A stretch of DNA of 64,000 nucleotides, from assembly GCF_965638725.1 (NCBI RefSeq), contig NC_134960.1, positions 250,501-314,500 of the forward strand, read 5' to 3'. Positions 12,950-26,480 of this stretch are shown here, piece after piece. A program made the translations under genes and the position numbers. The first letter of the stretch is position 1, and each line of letters opens with the position of its first letter. The notes beneath the pieces were generated by a model, which saw nothing but the letters and a program-made list of their open reading frames with translations, was not told where the DNA came from and did no database searches. Source of the DNA: Aptenodytes patagonicus (lineage: Eukaryota > Chordata > Aves > Sphenisciformes > Spheniscidae).

Positions 12950-13560
12950 CCATTATCCCCAGGCTAGGAGGAGATGATCAGCAATTGTTAAGTGCTTGAA
13001 TCAGACTAATAGCTCACTGCTAATTCCCCCAGTAATGTGAATCTAAATTCCTGGTAAACAAACTGACTGCTTTTCACACACAGGGATGAATGCCAAAAGC
13101 CTAATATTAGAGCTCTGGAGCTAAAGCTTTTAGAGCAATCCTGTCCACTCAAAGATGTTTAATGACATTATATTAGGTACTAAATAATTAGAAAATGAAG
13201 GCCCACTTGGAATCAATGGGTTACTGTCTAATTAAGATGAAAAAGGGGCTCTACCCTGTTTTAAACAAGTTTATACTAAAATGGTGTACCTGATAAATGG
13301 CGCTGATAACTATGTCCTTACCTTTGAGCAGAACAAGGCAGCCATTAAGCTAGCACAAAATAATTGTGTGATTTTTGGCTCATCTTTCTTCTTATTGGTC
13401 CCACCTGTTTTCCTGTAAGGCATGAGATTCAGCTGTTCTTCCCCTGCCCCCATCAGATGATGACATTTATTAAGCAACATTTAAATAGCTTATCCTAATG
13501 GAGAGAAAATAATCTTTGCCTTTGTTTTATTGCGTGGCCAGAATCACGGAGTTCACACCA
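12950..13560. promoter_or_regulatory. Candidate conserved non-coding element (possible enhancer)
   Basis: Non-repetitive, non-coding DNA dense in transcription-factor-like words: several TAAT/ATTA cores, TTTAATGACATTA, GATAA repeats and TGATGACATTTATTAAG. It lies between GFRA3 and CDC23 with no adjacent transposon. The look is that of a vertebrate developmental enhancer. Conservation is inferred, not measured. Confidence 0.3.
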
Positions 13561-15229
13561 CTAGATGCTTGAAGAGCTAAGAGATGTAGACTGGAGCCTC
13601 TAGAAGCACTTTGCAAGAAGAATTGCTAGTAAGCTTGCGAACACAGGAGAAGATTACAGTTAGCTCTGTGTGTAGATAAGACAACTGAGAACTGTTCTAT
13701 TGATTATCTGACTGAATTAAAATTATTTAGTAAATTAGTCAACTGAATTATATCTCAGCAACCTCTGATCAAAATAAAAAGCAAAATTATAGAAAAGCAC
13801 GAAAAGCACTAAACAGTTAGACCAATTGTAACCATGTATCTAACAATTTTTATTCCACTTCCATTACACAACACACACACATACACCCTGTTGCATATAT
13901 CATCCCCTTGAAGATATTGCAAGAATAAAATGGTTGCATGAGACTTCAGTTTTCTTTCTCCTGCCACAACCATCTAGGATTCCACATTCACATCCAAAAC
14001 TAAATTAAAGATTTTGATCTTTATATTTCCATCTTCCTCTTTCCAGTATACTGCTCAGGTAAGGAAAACAAGTGTTTTCCCTGTAATGATGCTTCTTGTT
14101 CTAAACCGTGTCCATTCCTACTCCTACCTTTTTGGCATTTGGTCCGGGAGGAACGTTACATGGAAACATCTGCATTGCAACACATACACAGAGCCAAAAT
14201 TAAAATTGTGTTTTACAGCAACATATTCAGCAAGAAAAAGCTGCAAGCTGTTCTATAATGCTGGAATTGCTGTTGCAGATAAATTCCCCTGGCATCCACA
14301 AGTGACTAATTTGAACTCCACTGAAATAAAAACATTTATTCCGTTATTGTGAGACACATAAATCATAACACATTTGCTCTCAGAAAAAACAAGTATTACG
14401 TGACAGATTATATGTATGAACTTGTGACTGTGATAACAGGAGATTGGACCTGATGACACATGAGGTTCCTTGCAGTCTTAAGTCCCTAAATAAAGCAAAT
14501 GGAAACTTTTCAAAACTGTTTTCTGCAATATTTGTCCTATTTTAGCTATTCCAGCTTTGTTCTTACAATGTCGGGCATTCCAATGGACTATAGAAAGGGT
14601 GATTCCCCCCCAGATTTCTTTTAAAACATCTAGCACTCAACAGTTATCAGCAGAACATAATAAAATGTGTCTTCTCCTAAGAAAAGGACACTATTAAAAC
14701 CAAGCTGACTTCAAACCTACATGCCAGTTTAGAATCCTGCATCAGAGATTTCACCATGGGCTCTTTAAAAAAATGCCAAGGACTTTCAAGAACTGTGGGG
14801 TATCAGTTATAATTCAGTGCTTCCTTTTACCTAGGACTACAGGAAAATGGCACGAGTCAGAATAATGGCAAAGGTTTCTTCATAATGGGGCATGTTAATA
14901 TTCCGTATCATGCATGCTTGCTGGATAATTCTGTTCTCTATGCGCCTATTGTTGCTGTAGTCTCTTATGTGCTTGCAGATCCATACACAACTTGCTTAAG
15001 AAATGTTTTAATAAAGGTCGAGCAAAGTGCCACTGTACTCGCCTCCCTTTCACTTTTTTCCCACCAGTCTAGCACTTAAATTACTTTTCCTTCTATTTAA
15101 GTTAGCCCATTAGATACTGCCATTATAGGTCACTGAGCCCCACTGCAAGGAACTGAAATTTCTTTAACCATCTACACACAGTTACTCGTTCTGCAGCTTT
15201 CCAAACCCGCAGCTTTTTTTTTCCCCTCT

Positions 15230-15480
15230 CCCTAAAGAATCTTTTGATTAACTGAAGTCAATTTTGCTAAGTGCTAGTGGCTCTCAGAAGCTTGTTGTGT
15301 CAGTGATCCCCAGGGCTCCATTATGTTTTCAGGGCTATAAAACAGGAATTGCTCAGTCTTTTTGTAGAAATGTGAGATTAGCAGCTAATTCTTCCAGCCT
15401 CAAGCTCTTTGGATTTCACTCCCATCATTCCAAATCAGAGCATGAGTGGCTTTTACGACAGTTCTAGCAGAAACTAGTTA
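15230..15480. promoter_or_regulatory. Candidate conserved non-coding element
   Basis: A short unique stretch with GATTAACTGAAGTCAATTTTGC, GCTATAAAACAGG and AGATTAGCAGCTAATTC-like words clustered together. It has no coding signal and no repeat match. It is suggested as regulatory only from composition and motif density. Confidence 0.22.
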
Positions 15481-18400
15481 AGAGATTTCCCATCTTTTTT
15501 CTCAATTTCAATCCAGCCTTGTGCAAAGTTTTTAATGCACAAGTAGTCCAGGTCTTCAAATACACTACACAACTGATTGCTATTCTACATCCAACTTGGA
15601 GCTGCAGTGGTATCACATCAGAAGCACATTTTTAGTGCACTGAACGCTTCATTTTTAATATGCAAATACAAATCACAGTGCAAATGCAAGTTTTATGTAT
15701 CTTTTCAACACAGAAAGGCCCTTAGGCAGAGAGAGATTATGACTTGTCATGAAGGAATTTACTAAAAAGTTGGGAGTAAAATCTCGGCTGTTTTATTCAT
15801 ACTACATAGGACATACATTCCCTCTACAGGGCTGAAATGCTAACACTAGAAGCTCAAGGTTTGCCTCTGTTCTCAAGCAACACCAAGTTACATCTTCCAT
15901 CTGGTAAATCAGGCACAATAAAATGGTAAGAAAAGGGACAAGATGATAAGTTGATCAATTTACTAGATTATTATTATTAATTTATTTTTGATCGATCTCA
16001 GCTTAGTTAGCAGATCTCACCAGAAATCCTACTGTTACTCATGTTAGCATAATACTACTCAGGTATCCACCTGAGTCTGTGTTTTAATTCAGAATTCCAA
16101 GCATGAACTTTTCAATTCAGAATCCAGTTGCTTATGTTAAGGCGTAACATTTCCAAGACTTAGTCTAACACCCTGTTTTAAGACCCAAATAATTTTTCTT
16201 CCTCAGATGTCTTTTATGTTTTAGTTCTGATTATGTCCTCAATCAGCAATGCCACATAGACACAAGTAAAAATGGTCTGCACACTTGCTAATCTAATAAC
16301 TCACTTCTGCTTTTGAGATAAATAAAGTACATATAGTCTGCTATGTTGTAAAAAAATACAAACACAACTTTTCAAACTAAGTTCATCATATCACATCCTG
16401 CTATCATAGAACTCTGCTAACTAAGGAACATGTTCTGTCAAAGGTTACACAACTTTCTGCAACAGGGTATGGTTAATCTTCAGTATTCGTCAAGTACAAA
16501 CTCCACTTAAGTAGAAGCAGCATCAACTGAAGTGTCTTTAATGTGTCAAGACTTTCTTGCATGTCAGGCCACTTCCCCAGCAAAAGCAGCAAAGCTTCTC
16601 GAAGGAAACTCGTTCCAATAACACCTCCTTTGTATTCTTCTGTTCCCAGCTCTTGAATAAAGCCAGATGCTTGAGGGAGGAGAGAAGAATGAAAAGATCC
16701 CTCCCTCTACATGTGAATTACAGAGTAATGATTTTTGGAGAAAAGGCAAACTGAACTGTGGATTTGCATCAATTACTCTGTGATGTGCTCCTTTTAGGCC
16801 ACCAGCGTCATCTCTACCCAACTGTCCTCACCCCCAGCAGAGGCTGGGCTTTCTGTCTAACAGGAGCCTGCATAAATTCTCCACGAGACTGTCTTTTCCT
16901 CCCAATTGCTCAGTGCCAACCACTGCAAGTCGGCTTCAGGATTCAGTACACTGGTCTGCCCAGTATCAGCCAGGAATACAAAGACGGAACCCCCAACTCA
17001 GACACTTTCTCTGGCCTGTTCCATTTGCAATTTAATACTGATGTCCGATTTGCTTTTTCTCTTCAACCCCGAATAGAACAGTTAATAAGAGAAAAGCAAA
17101 GCAGACTTAGTGAGGCCTAGCTGTTCGGAGGCCCCAGAGCTGAGACCACCAGAATAGTGTTTTAACTGAAAATCTTAAGGTGGATTATTTCTCTTCTAAC
17201 CACTACTATTGCTCACTGAGCAGAAGTCTTTATCGTCTTGGTCAGTGATACCTGGATCTTTTTAAGGGGTTATAAGCAACATAGAGCCCCATAAGCATGA
17301 GTATTCCAATCATTCCTTCTTGTATGTATTCTCTAACATCTGCCAACACCAAATTTCACCTGTAATCATGTTGCCTACTCCTCTGCTTCATTAGATGCTT
17401 TTGACGATCACGGATCTCAAGCACCCTATCTAATTTTGGGTACTGGTCATCTCCTTGCCAATTACCTTTCTTTTAAAATTGCCAATAAACCCACCTTTTG
17501 GGACCCACTCATGTTAACCTTTTGCCACACTGAAAAATTGTTAACTATTCCTCTATTTTCTGGATTGTGCTATTTCCCCATTCCTCTGTTTGCCGCTCAC
17601 AGCTACTGGCTGGAAAGAAACCAGATTATGCAAAAGCAATGCCATGACCTAGCAGAATGTATCATCATTGCTACTACGACATGTATAGACTTTCTATTAA
17701 CAGAAGGTGACAGCACTAATTACACATGCAAGTCTCTGGCAAATCAAAAATGATGGATCAAGAATTAAATCAGGACTGGTTGCATTGCTTCAAGTAAAAT
17801 TAATTACTCAATATACGCCTAAGAGCATAACTAGTAATCAATAGGACTTAAAAAATAGAAAGAGGTGTAGGCCAGGTTTTAAGCACAGTTTCCTGAGCTC
17901 TAGTCATCAGTGAAATAGAAACAGCAGTCTAGGAAATTCAGTTCTGCCCTCTTTCACCAATACTTAGACACATATTTCATTATTAGTATAATTTAAAAGC
18001 TGTCCTAGTTGACCCCTCCACACTGAATAACAACCAGAAATCTCACTGTGTATTTGTTTGTCAGCACTGAAGCACTGTTCCATTAATGCCTCAAGGGAAA
18101 AAAAAATGCCTCCTCTTGGAAAGGAAAATGCCTGCTTTCTAATCAAAGAATTCCAGTTCTCAGACAAGATGGTGACCTTCAGATCCTCAGCTACTCATGA
18201 AGTACAAACCACTCAGCTTCTGTTGAGATCTTTCCAGAAGGCAAAAAAAATTCTAGCACTGAAGTTGGAATGCGATGTTGTTACATCCAGTAATTCTCAG
18301 TCTGTGTAAAGTGAAAATACAATAGCAAGATTGATGCATTACATGCTGCTTAACATGAATTTTCTTGTTTTTATATTATCAGTATACTGACCTTCAGGTA

Positions 18401-18900
18401 CTGATTATAAGTTTGCTCTAGTAACTTTTGTGAAAGCCTATGTGTACTGTGCAGTAAGGTAGTTAATTAGTAAAGAGGAAGTAAAGAGAAAGGAGGGGAA
18501 AGGCTTGGAATCTGCAGAGTACTGAGGGAGAGAAAAATTGTTACTTTCATCATCTAGTTACCTCTATAAGTATGTCCTGAGATACACACTAGGAAAATAA
18601 TATAAAAATGATTGTTAGTTCTTATCAAATATGGCACAATGAAGAAAAAAGAAATTCTATTGCTGTGAATAAATACTTGAATTACTGAAAGCTGTAAATT
18701 TTCTTAGCAGAAACTGGAATGACATCATCATTTTAGTATAACTAAACCAGAACTAGAAATATTTTGTTACACACAGATTAGAGCAAGAATTCTTTTTTTA
18801 TCATTATATGACTAGAATAACATGGGAAACAACTTGCTCCCTAAGCAAAGGAACTAATGAAACCTGCTTTCACAGATCTGTTGTCATCTTTGAAGTAACA

Positions 18901-18917
18901 GTGTGTGTGTGTGCGTA

Positions 18918-18951
<34 letters not shown>

Positions 18952-19010
18952 TTGTGTGGGGGGGGGGGTGTGTAGTGGTGTGTGTGTATACACACACCCA
19001 CCCCCCCCCA
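18901..19010. repeat. TG microsatellite grading into a G/C palindromic tract
   Basis: A (TG)n array is followed by a run of about 10-11 G, more TG, a perfect 18-base palindrome (GTGTGTGTATACACACAC, 18980-18997) and a C-run (19001-19009). The G-run and C-run flank the palindrome, so the locus could fold as a hairpin with GC outer arms. Confidence 0.85.
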
Positions 19011-20149
19011 GTAAGCCTGTATTCCTAACTATCCCCATCAGGCAAGAAATGGAAAACGCTGTAAACCCATTCAGGATTATGTATGTGCTACCCATTAAGT
19101 GACATCAGCACATGCTGACTGAAGAAGCTGGTAGCTGCTAGCTGAGTTCTGACAGAGTTTTACCCCTCAGCACTAATTTTCATCTCTTCTCATAGCTACT
19201 AGCTTCAGAAGTGCACAGACACAGAAATCTTGAAACAGTTATTAGCTGTCAAGTTTGGCTGAACAGCCACCAATGAACACCAGAAATGCAATCATACATA
19301 CCTCTATTTCTTAGGAGATGGTCTAACCTCACAAACAACATAGAAAAACAAGCGGCTCAAATAGTATTCAAAGAAAAAAACACAACAACATTTTATATAC
19401 AGAGCAAGCTTCCTGCAGTGCCTATCACTGAGTATGAAGTTTCTACAGAGGTAAAAACAGAACAGAATCCTGACTTCACATCATCTTCACTAATGAGACT
19501 AACAACCTTCTCCCAAAGCAAATGTGTAAACACATAGATGGCAACAGCACACATAACAAAACAAAACAGCTGCTTGTGATGAACTTCTGCAAACTAGTGG
19601 CTTTAACTTATTAAGTGTTGTAAAAACAATTTTGCACTAAAACCATGCATTTTGTTTTTCAGATGCTGAAATCAAAATTTCCTAATCTGAGAACTGGCAG
19701 TTTGTAGATTTGGCAATATGGTTTCATAAGCAGATTACCCCTTCCAATCTAGCAGTTTTTAGCTTGATTTAGTCATTTACATCTGATGGTTGCTTCACGA
19801 CCTAAGACATACAAAAGGACCCATTTATCCTCAGGTCTTCATACCCCATCTTTATCTAAATTTACCCCTTTCTTGGCAGCCTCAAATCAGCCAAAGGAGC
19901 AAATAATCCATTGAGAAGGATTAGAAAAGCATCCAGTCAGTGAACCAGCTCTGGCCAGGCTCACCAGCAACATAAGCCCTGGACACATAGGCAGGAATGT
20001 AGACAGCAGAAAGACAAACTTGCTTTACAAGATATTTAAAAGAAAAGTCAATCCTTTAGATGATCTATTTTGCACACACTGAGCTGATCTGGACAAAATC
20101 TAACATAAAAGGAGGACACATTTCATAACACAAACAAGTGGACAGCTTC

Positions 20150-20480
20150 AAGCAGGGGGCTCTTGTTCAGCCTAATGCAGATGACAGTTAATTAGAGTAG
20201 AAGGTTATATCATTAGCAGCCAAATCGATGTAAAAGGAATTAAGAGCTCGGACAGCAAGCTCCCCTGCTTTCCAGCACAGCACCCGGGGCTGTATTTAGC
20301 TAAAATTCAATACACATTAGTGGACAATCAATGTAGTCTTGTATGGGGATGTCTTCTTGAAATACTTTAATTGGACTCTCTAGTGTTATCAGTGCTAAAC
20401 AAGATGTCAGATTAACGTAGAAGCCTTCCCAAATGGGACTGGCAGCCCACAGTCTGGAGAAGCCATGTTTACTTCTATTA
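20150..20480. promoter_or_regulatory. Candidate conserved non-coding element (possible enhancer)
   Basis: Unique DNA with GATGACAGTTAATTAGAG, ATATCATTAGCAGCCAAATC, GTATTTAGCTAAAATTC, TTAGTGGACAATCAATGTAG and TACTTTAATTGGACTC. It is dense in homeodomain, SOX-like and MEF2-like words without coding potential or repeat identity. The call rests on motif density only. Confidence 0.3.
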
Positions 20481-22574
20481 AAACCCTCACTGGCTTTCCA
20501 ACATGTATTAATAGTACTATTTTCACAGTTTTCTTAAGAAAGAGTGACTGAAAAGCATCTTTACATACAGATGCTCCATCCTGTAAAACTCGGCCATCCT
20601 CATACCGGCAACAGCAGATCCATCCCTTTTTGCAATTTCAGTCCCAGGCTTCATTAATCAAGAACTCGTCAGTCACACTAGCCTGACAGTTTTCACCCTG
20701 AATTTATAACCTCTGCAGAGAATACAAATCGATACTGAAATCGGCAAGTGTAAAATACTCAGTTGACAACTCCCATAACTGGAATGAAATTTGACATGGC
20801 AATATTATATGTAGCAGCATACACTTTTAATGACAAAAATTTAAAACACTTTCCATTCTGTATATTCCCTAAGTACAACTGCAATACCATCTTATCACCT
20901 AACCAGGAAGTTATTTTTACTGTATTAAATTTTACCTTTGTTTTAAAGGTAGCACACAGAAGCTGCATTACAAATTTCCTGCTGAACGGAGAGGATAATA
21001 CAAAACAAAGCCAAATCTTTCCTCTGAAATGTTTTACCTAACAAGATAAGAAACAAGCAGATCTATAAGAGGACAGTACTAAAAGAAACAAGGATCATGG
21101 CCACATTACACAGATGTGTACAACCTAGGGCTTTGACATTTCAAACAGAACAGAAGCAAACATTAACTATATCTAAAGTGCCACAGAATATTTAGTTTAA
21201 ATCTTTTCTCACAGAAAAGTTCCGTAACTGACTAGGAACAGGCAGTACTGCAGCTAGTACTGACTGGCACTATAATCTGACAAGAGTGGTTACAACATCC
21301 ACAACGTGCTAAGGGAGACCAGTATCTGTAAGGCAGAAAACAGCAGTAACATGGAATCTTCATTATTCCTGTTTAGATAGGTAAGCATGACAGCATGAAA
21401 CATTATAGCAGACTGAGAAACACATTATCAGAGATATTACAGAATACAAACATCAGAAATAAAAGTGAACTCAGGAATTTTAACTACATATGAGAAATAG
21501 TAAGTGCATTCAAAGCAGAAGTGCCCAATGTCCCAGTCAACTCCTGATCATCTCAGAAGCAGAGATTCCTTCAGAAAGGAGTCCTGATAGGTGCCCCTTT
21601 CACTACAGAGGGTAAAACAGTTTTGACAGTACGGCTTCTGCAACCCAATTCTAAAAGTTCTGGGGGAGACAGAGACATGAATACAGTTCTGGTGTCCTAC
21701 CTCCCTTCTGTCCACAACACTGCACAACAGGAGGACAGCTTAGGGTACAGTGCTTTGCCTCAGAGATTTGGATACTGCAGGTCTGATTACGAGAGATTCC
21801 ACTGGGGCAGCCCACCTACACACTACCATTTTGTCAAAAGAAGTGATCAAAAAACCTTCTGATGCTCTAGAACTAAGTAAGAATCTGTCCCCCTGACTGA
21901 AATTTTCCTTCCATCTGGATCAAAGTTTCTTTGCCTCATTTTGTGTACCTTGAGAAGCTCAAGTGTCACAAAGGAAATGGATTCTTGACAGCAGACAGTC
22001 CTGCAAAGGACTTAAAAATAAGTGTAAGTTAACATGACAAATTATTTGAACATGATGTCTTTTCCACAAATTTTGCATGTCACAGTATTTAAAAAACCGA
22101 CAGCCTGAATTAATGAAAAGTCTTCATATCCTCCCCCTCAAAACACCCTCCTTCTAAGAAGTCTCTAAACCTTAATGCTTTAGTTAACTTTTTATTGTTT
22201 AAAGGTTGTTTCAGGACCTATATTCTTAAAATATATGCCTCTTTTTACTTCTCCTGTAATCCCCCCTATTCCCAGGAGTTTATTGTAGGACCTTATTATA
22301 TAGTTTATTTTCTCACATTTCACTTAAGCATAAAAAGGATGATGATAATTGACATCAATGGATGCATCTGCAAGAAGTTCAACTCTTCCCTCCCCTTTTC
22401 TCATACTAAGTCTCCATTTTTTCGTGCTTAGAACAGGACACAAAGTTTACCTCTATTTTTCAGTGTCTTCAACCAAAAGCCTTCTTGAAACTGGTAACTG
22501 CTCGTGCAAAAGTATTCACACCACAGCACAGGTAAGTATCTGCACATGGTAAAAGTTCTCACTTTGGATTACAG

Positions 22575-22592
22575 CTGCTACTACTACTACTA
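22575..22592. repeat. Short CTA trinucleotide repeat
   Basis: About six CTA/ACT units in intergenic DNA. No coding context. Confidence 0.7.
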
Positions 22593-23346
22593 CACACTTT
22601 CAGTTGGTTTAACATACTGCACTAAAAATTTTTGGATTCTGCAATCTATCCAAACTTTACCAAAAACTGTCCTATTGCCCCACCCCTATACAATTCTTAA
22701 TAACTTATTTCTAAAAGACTGTAATCTCAAAATACATGCTCTTTCACAAAGCATCATCTTTCACCAGCCTTAATTTTATGTGTGGAGTTAACACAGTAAA
22801 TTAAAAGTGACTTCATGGTCAAAAAACAGCAGAAAGGTTTCATAAGAAAAGCCCGCATACTGGAAAATGGAAAGTATGATGGGTCATTCAAGGTCTGCAG
22901 AGAATATATGAATTACTATGTAATGTAAAATAGAGCTGTTCTCTATCGGACTTTTTGAAGTCAGTGTACAGAACAGCATCTCTTTAAATAAGCAAAATGT
23001 TCCTAAAGTAAAGGATCAGCAGTGTTTACTGCACAATGTCAGGAGAAGGAGATTTCAGTTTGAAAAAAAAATCACAGCCTAGTGTAGGAAGAAAACTGAC
23101 ATTCACTCACTGCATGGCATCTTACTGCTGTGTAAACTTGAAGGTATTGCTCAATTAACCCCCAGCTACTACTATTTTAAAAAACTATGCCCCTGAAAAA
23201 TGCATTGCAAAGATCAGCTTCCCCTTATGCAACTTCTACAGAATACAAAGTGCGTAATTGCCCAACAACATAAATACGCAGCACTATAAATCTCCAGCTG
23301 ACAAGCAGCACATTCACCCAAGTTCTCTCCATCAAAAAAAACCTAA

Positions 23347-23378
23347 GGGGGGGGGGGGGGGGCGGGAGGGGAGGAGGA
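23347..23378. repeat. G-run and G-rich tract (potential G-quadruplex)
   Basis: Sixteen consecutive G are followed by GGG, GGGG and further GG blocks separated by single C or A. Four or more closely spaced G-tracts satisfy the usual G-quadruplex pattern. Length may be variable or affected by sequencing error. Confidence 0.8.
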
Positions 23379-25769
23379 ATGACAAGTCTTTCTAAGGAAC
23401 CATAAAAGTGTTTTAACAGGCAACATACTATGATACAAAAGAGTATATTAAGGAAGTGTCATGCCTATCAAGAACTAGCTATCAATTCACAAAACACGCA
23501 CTGACACAAGGAATTGGATTATAACTTATGCGTCCGCTACTGACTTTTGTAGTATTTGTCAAATGTGCTTTTTAAATAACAGTATCCCGAACTCTTCACA
23601 CGGGCCACCAGAATTTATTGCTTTTGGATGTACAGTCCAAAAACCAACTCAGCATAATAAAAACTCTGAAGGTTATATCAATGTAATCTGTGTAGCTTTC
23701 AAATGTTATATAGCACTTTCATACTGTGTCCTGGAAAAGCATGAAGCCATTATTTCTCTCCAGTAATAAATCATCTAAGCAATGTAGTACTTTCTATAAT
23801 GGAAGAGCTACACGCTGTATCTTCCATTACCTTCCAGTTTAATTAAATGTTCCTTGAATAAATCTTGTGCTTACACTCTTGTGACATGCTACCAGTGCTG
23901 ACTTCTCCATTTATAAACTGACTGAATTCAGTTCAATCATACCTGCTTATTGTACCTGTCACTCACAGAAAACTCCAGACTCTTAGAATCAGTCCTCTTT
24001 GGGTCCTTCTTTGCCAGTTATTAATTTGATGTCTGTAGAACTGAATTAATTATATGAGCTCTTTTAGCTTGCTTATTTAGAGTGACCAAGAGGTTGAAGG
24101 AGGACAGGACACCAACATTCCTTGAAGTGAAACTACCAGAAAAAATTCAATTTACTAAGCAGGAATACATGCACTTGGTTTAGTTTCAGTTTTCAATTAG
24201 GCAGAAAGCACTGGTTCAGGGAGCATGAAAAGCTGCCTCTTTGCCTTTGAATATAGAATCTTCTTACTTATCTACCCTGACAGTGTAATAGCAGTGTGGG
24301 AAGATGACTTCAGACAAGTTAGAGGAATTTTAAAACACAAGTATTCTTCAAATGGCTACACATTTCTAGTCTGCTGAAACACCATGGTGATTTAAGCTAA
24401 CCTGTTTCACTCTTAGTTAGAACAGACAAGAGGAGAATGTATGTTCAACTGTCATCCTTCAGCAGATGAAGGGATATCTTTCAGAGGGGATGCAGTAATA
24501 GTTTAAACGACTATTAACTTAATCATTAACAGTCATCTGACCAAATGCCACCACGCAACCTGGGAAGAGAAGGCATCAAGTGCCATAAAAGTTCTTCCAG
24601 ATCATGTCAGCACCTAATAAACAGAATGAGGATGAGCAGTAAATCGTATACCACAGTAAACCTACATACAGTGGTATTTTCCTTTCCTGAATCAAGACTG
24701 TTACCAGGAATTTTTACAAGGTTTATTTTAATACGCACTCCATGATGATCGGGAGTCATCCTAACTTTTTGTGATGATAAGAAAAATGAGGTAATCTACT
24801 TTCATTAAAAACATCCCTACAAATCCCCTTATATTGCATCTACATTATATTTATCTAGTGGGGTTTTTATATTTCTTGCTCTTAAAAGGGAGAAGAAGAG
24901 ACATATTCTGTATATATGTTTAAAATACTTTAACAACCTGGACATCTAGACAAAATTCATAAAACTCTCTCAGAAACAGTTTAAAAGCATGGATTACAGA
25001 AATTATTAAATTAAGTACTTCAATGGCTAGAGTTAACACTCAACATACCAGTGTTGGAGTTAAACGACCAGTTAAACTGAAGGCCCTTAATATCCCAATT
25101 TCTGTTATCTGTGGAAAATTAACTGGAAACAAGCTATGTTATAGAAGTCACTATTGGGTTTCTTGGACTTTCTAATCCATCATAGTGTGGCTAGCACCAG
25201 ACAATTTAGATGTACTAAATTCTGTTTCAGAATGGCATCACTCTCAATTAAAGAAAATAAAGTCAATTATGTGCAGAACATACTTTAGTAATATTTAACT
25301 TTATTTTCCCCAGGATGTCTAATATGATACACTGTTACATCAAGGAAATAAATTTTGCATTTGTATCAGATCCAGTGACAGCAGAAACCACTTTTGCAGC
25401 AATTCATCAACATAGTAGAAGTCTATGTGTGCACTACTTTATCTTCCATCTGAATCAGCACAGCTCAGTTAACAAGCTAGGAATTTTAATCTAATTAGCA
25501 CAGGTAATAAAAGCCCTGTAATCTAGCATTGCTGTTTACTTGGATATTCACAATGTCCTCAGAAATTCTTCACTTGATCAAGGCTTACAAATCATAAAGT
25601 TCCAAAAGAACTGGTGAAATTTGAGGAGTCATCACAACTATACTGAAAAGTTAATTAAAATTCATTTTATCACAACCACAGTAGAACCTAATCTGCTAAA
25701 AAACATTTTAATTTCATTCTAACACCAGGCCTATGAAGCAGAAAGAAAAGTACTTTCTTAATACATGCA

Positions 25770-26480
25770 CAAATATATGATGGGGGCCACCCAGCTGGAA
25801 AGCTGCTTTGCAGAAGAGGACCTGGGGGTCCTGTTGGACACCAAGCTGAACATGAGCCAACAATGCGCCCTTGCCGCACAGGCTAATGGTATCCTGGGCT
25901 GCATTAGGAAGAACATTGTCAGCAGGTCGAGGGGGGTGATCACTTGGCACTAGTGAAGCCACACCTGGAGTGCTGCGTCCAGTTCTGGACTCCCCAGTAC
26001 AGGAGAGACATGGACATACTGGAGAGAGTCCCACAAAGGGCCACAAAGATGATGAAGGGACTAGAGCATCTCTCCTATGAGGAAAGGCTGAGAAAGCTCG
26101 GACTGTTTAGCCTGGAGAAGAGAAAGTTTGAACAGGGATCTCATCAATGGTGTACAAATACCCAAAGGGAGGGTGCAAAGAGGATGGAGCCAGACTCTTC
26201 TCAGTAGTGCCTAGTGACAGGACCAGAGGCAATGGGCACAAACTGAAACACAGGAGGTTCCCTCTGAACATCAGGAAGCACTTTTTTATTGTGAGGGTGA
26301 CCGAGCACTGGCACAGGTTGCCCAGAGAAGTGGTGGAGTCTCCCACCTTGGAGATATTCAAAAGCCATCAGGACGTGGTCCTGGGAAAGTGGCTCTAGGT
26401 GGATCTGCTTGAGCAGGGAGGCTGGACCAGAAGACTTCCAGAGGTCCCTTCCAACCTCAACCATGCTGTGTGATTCTGTG
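25770..26480 (+). mobile_element. CR1 LINE, 5'-truncated, sense
   Basis: Carries the C-terminal part of the CR1 reverse-transcriptase ORF broken over two frames: LESCFAEEDLGVLLDTKLNM near 25795-25855, then [18 protein letters not shown] near 26000-26055 and [14 protein letters not shown] near 26090-26130. The typical CR1 3' UTR follows and ends with TGTGATTCTGTG at about 26468-26480. Frameshifts make it a dead copy. Confidence 0.93.

Larger units (their letters stand above)
9446..25769. other. Intergenic region between GFRA3 and CDC23, first part
   Basis: About 16 kb with no gene recognised on either strand. The open frames are short, lack family motifs and do not join through plausible splice sites. 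It holds a MIR-like relic near 12.1 kb, a TG microsatellite at 18.9 kb, a G-run at 23.3 kb, and compositionally distinct stretches rich in homeodomain- and GATA-like words (about 12.95-13.55, 15.23-15.48 and 20.15-20.48 kb) that may be conserved regulatory DNA. Confidence 0.6.

Noticed and set aside
18841..19102. Open frames made of Thr-His or Cys-Val repeats
   Set aside because: Direct translation of the TG/CA microsatellite.
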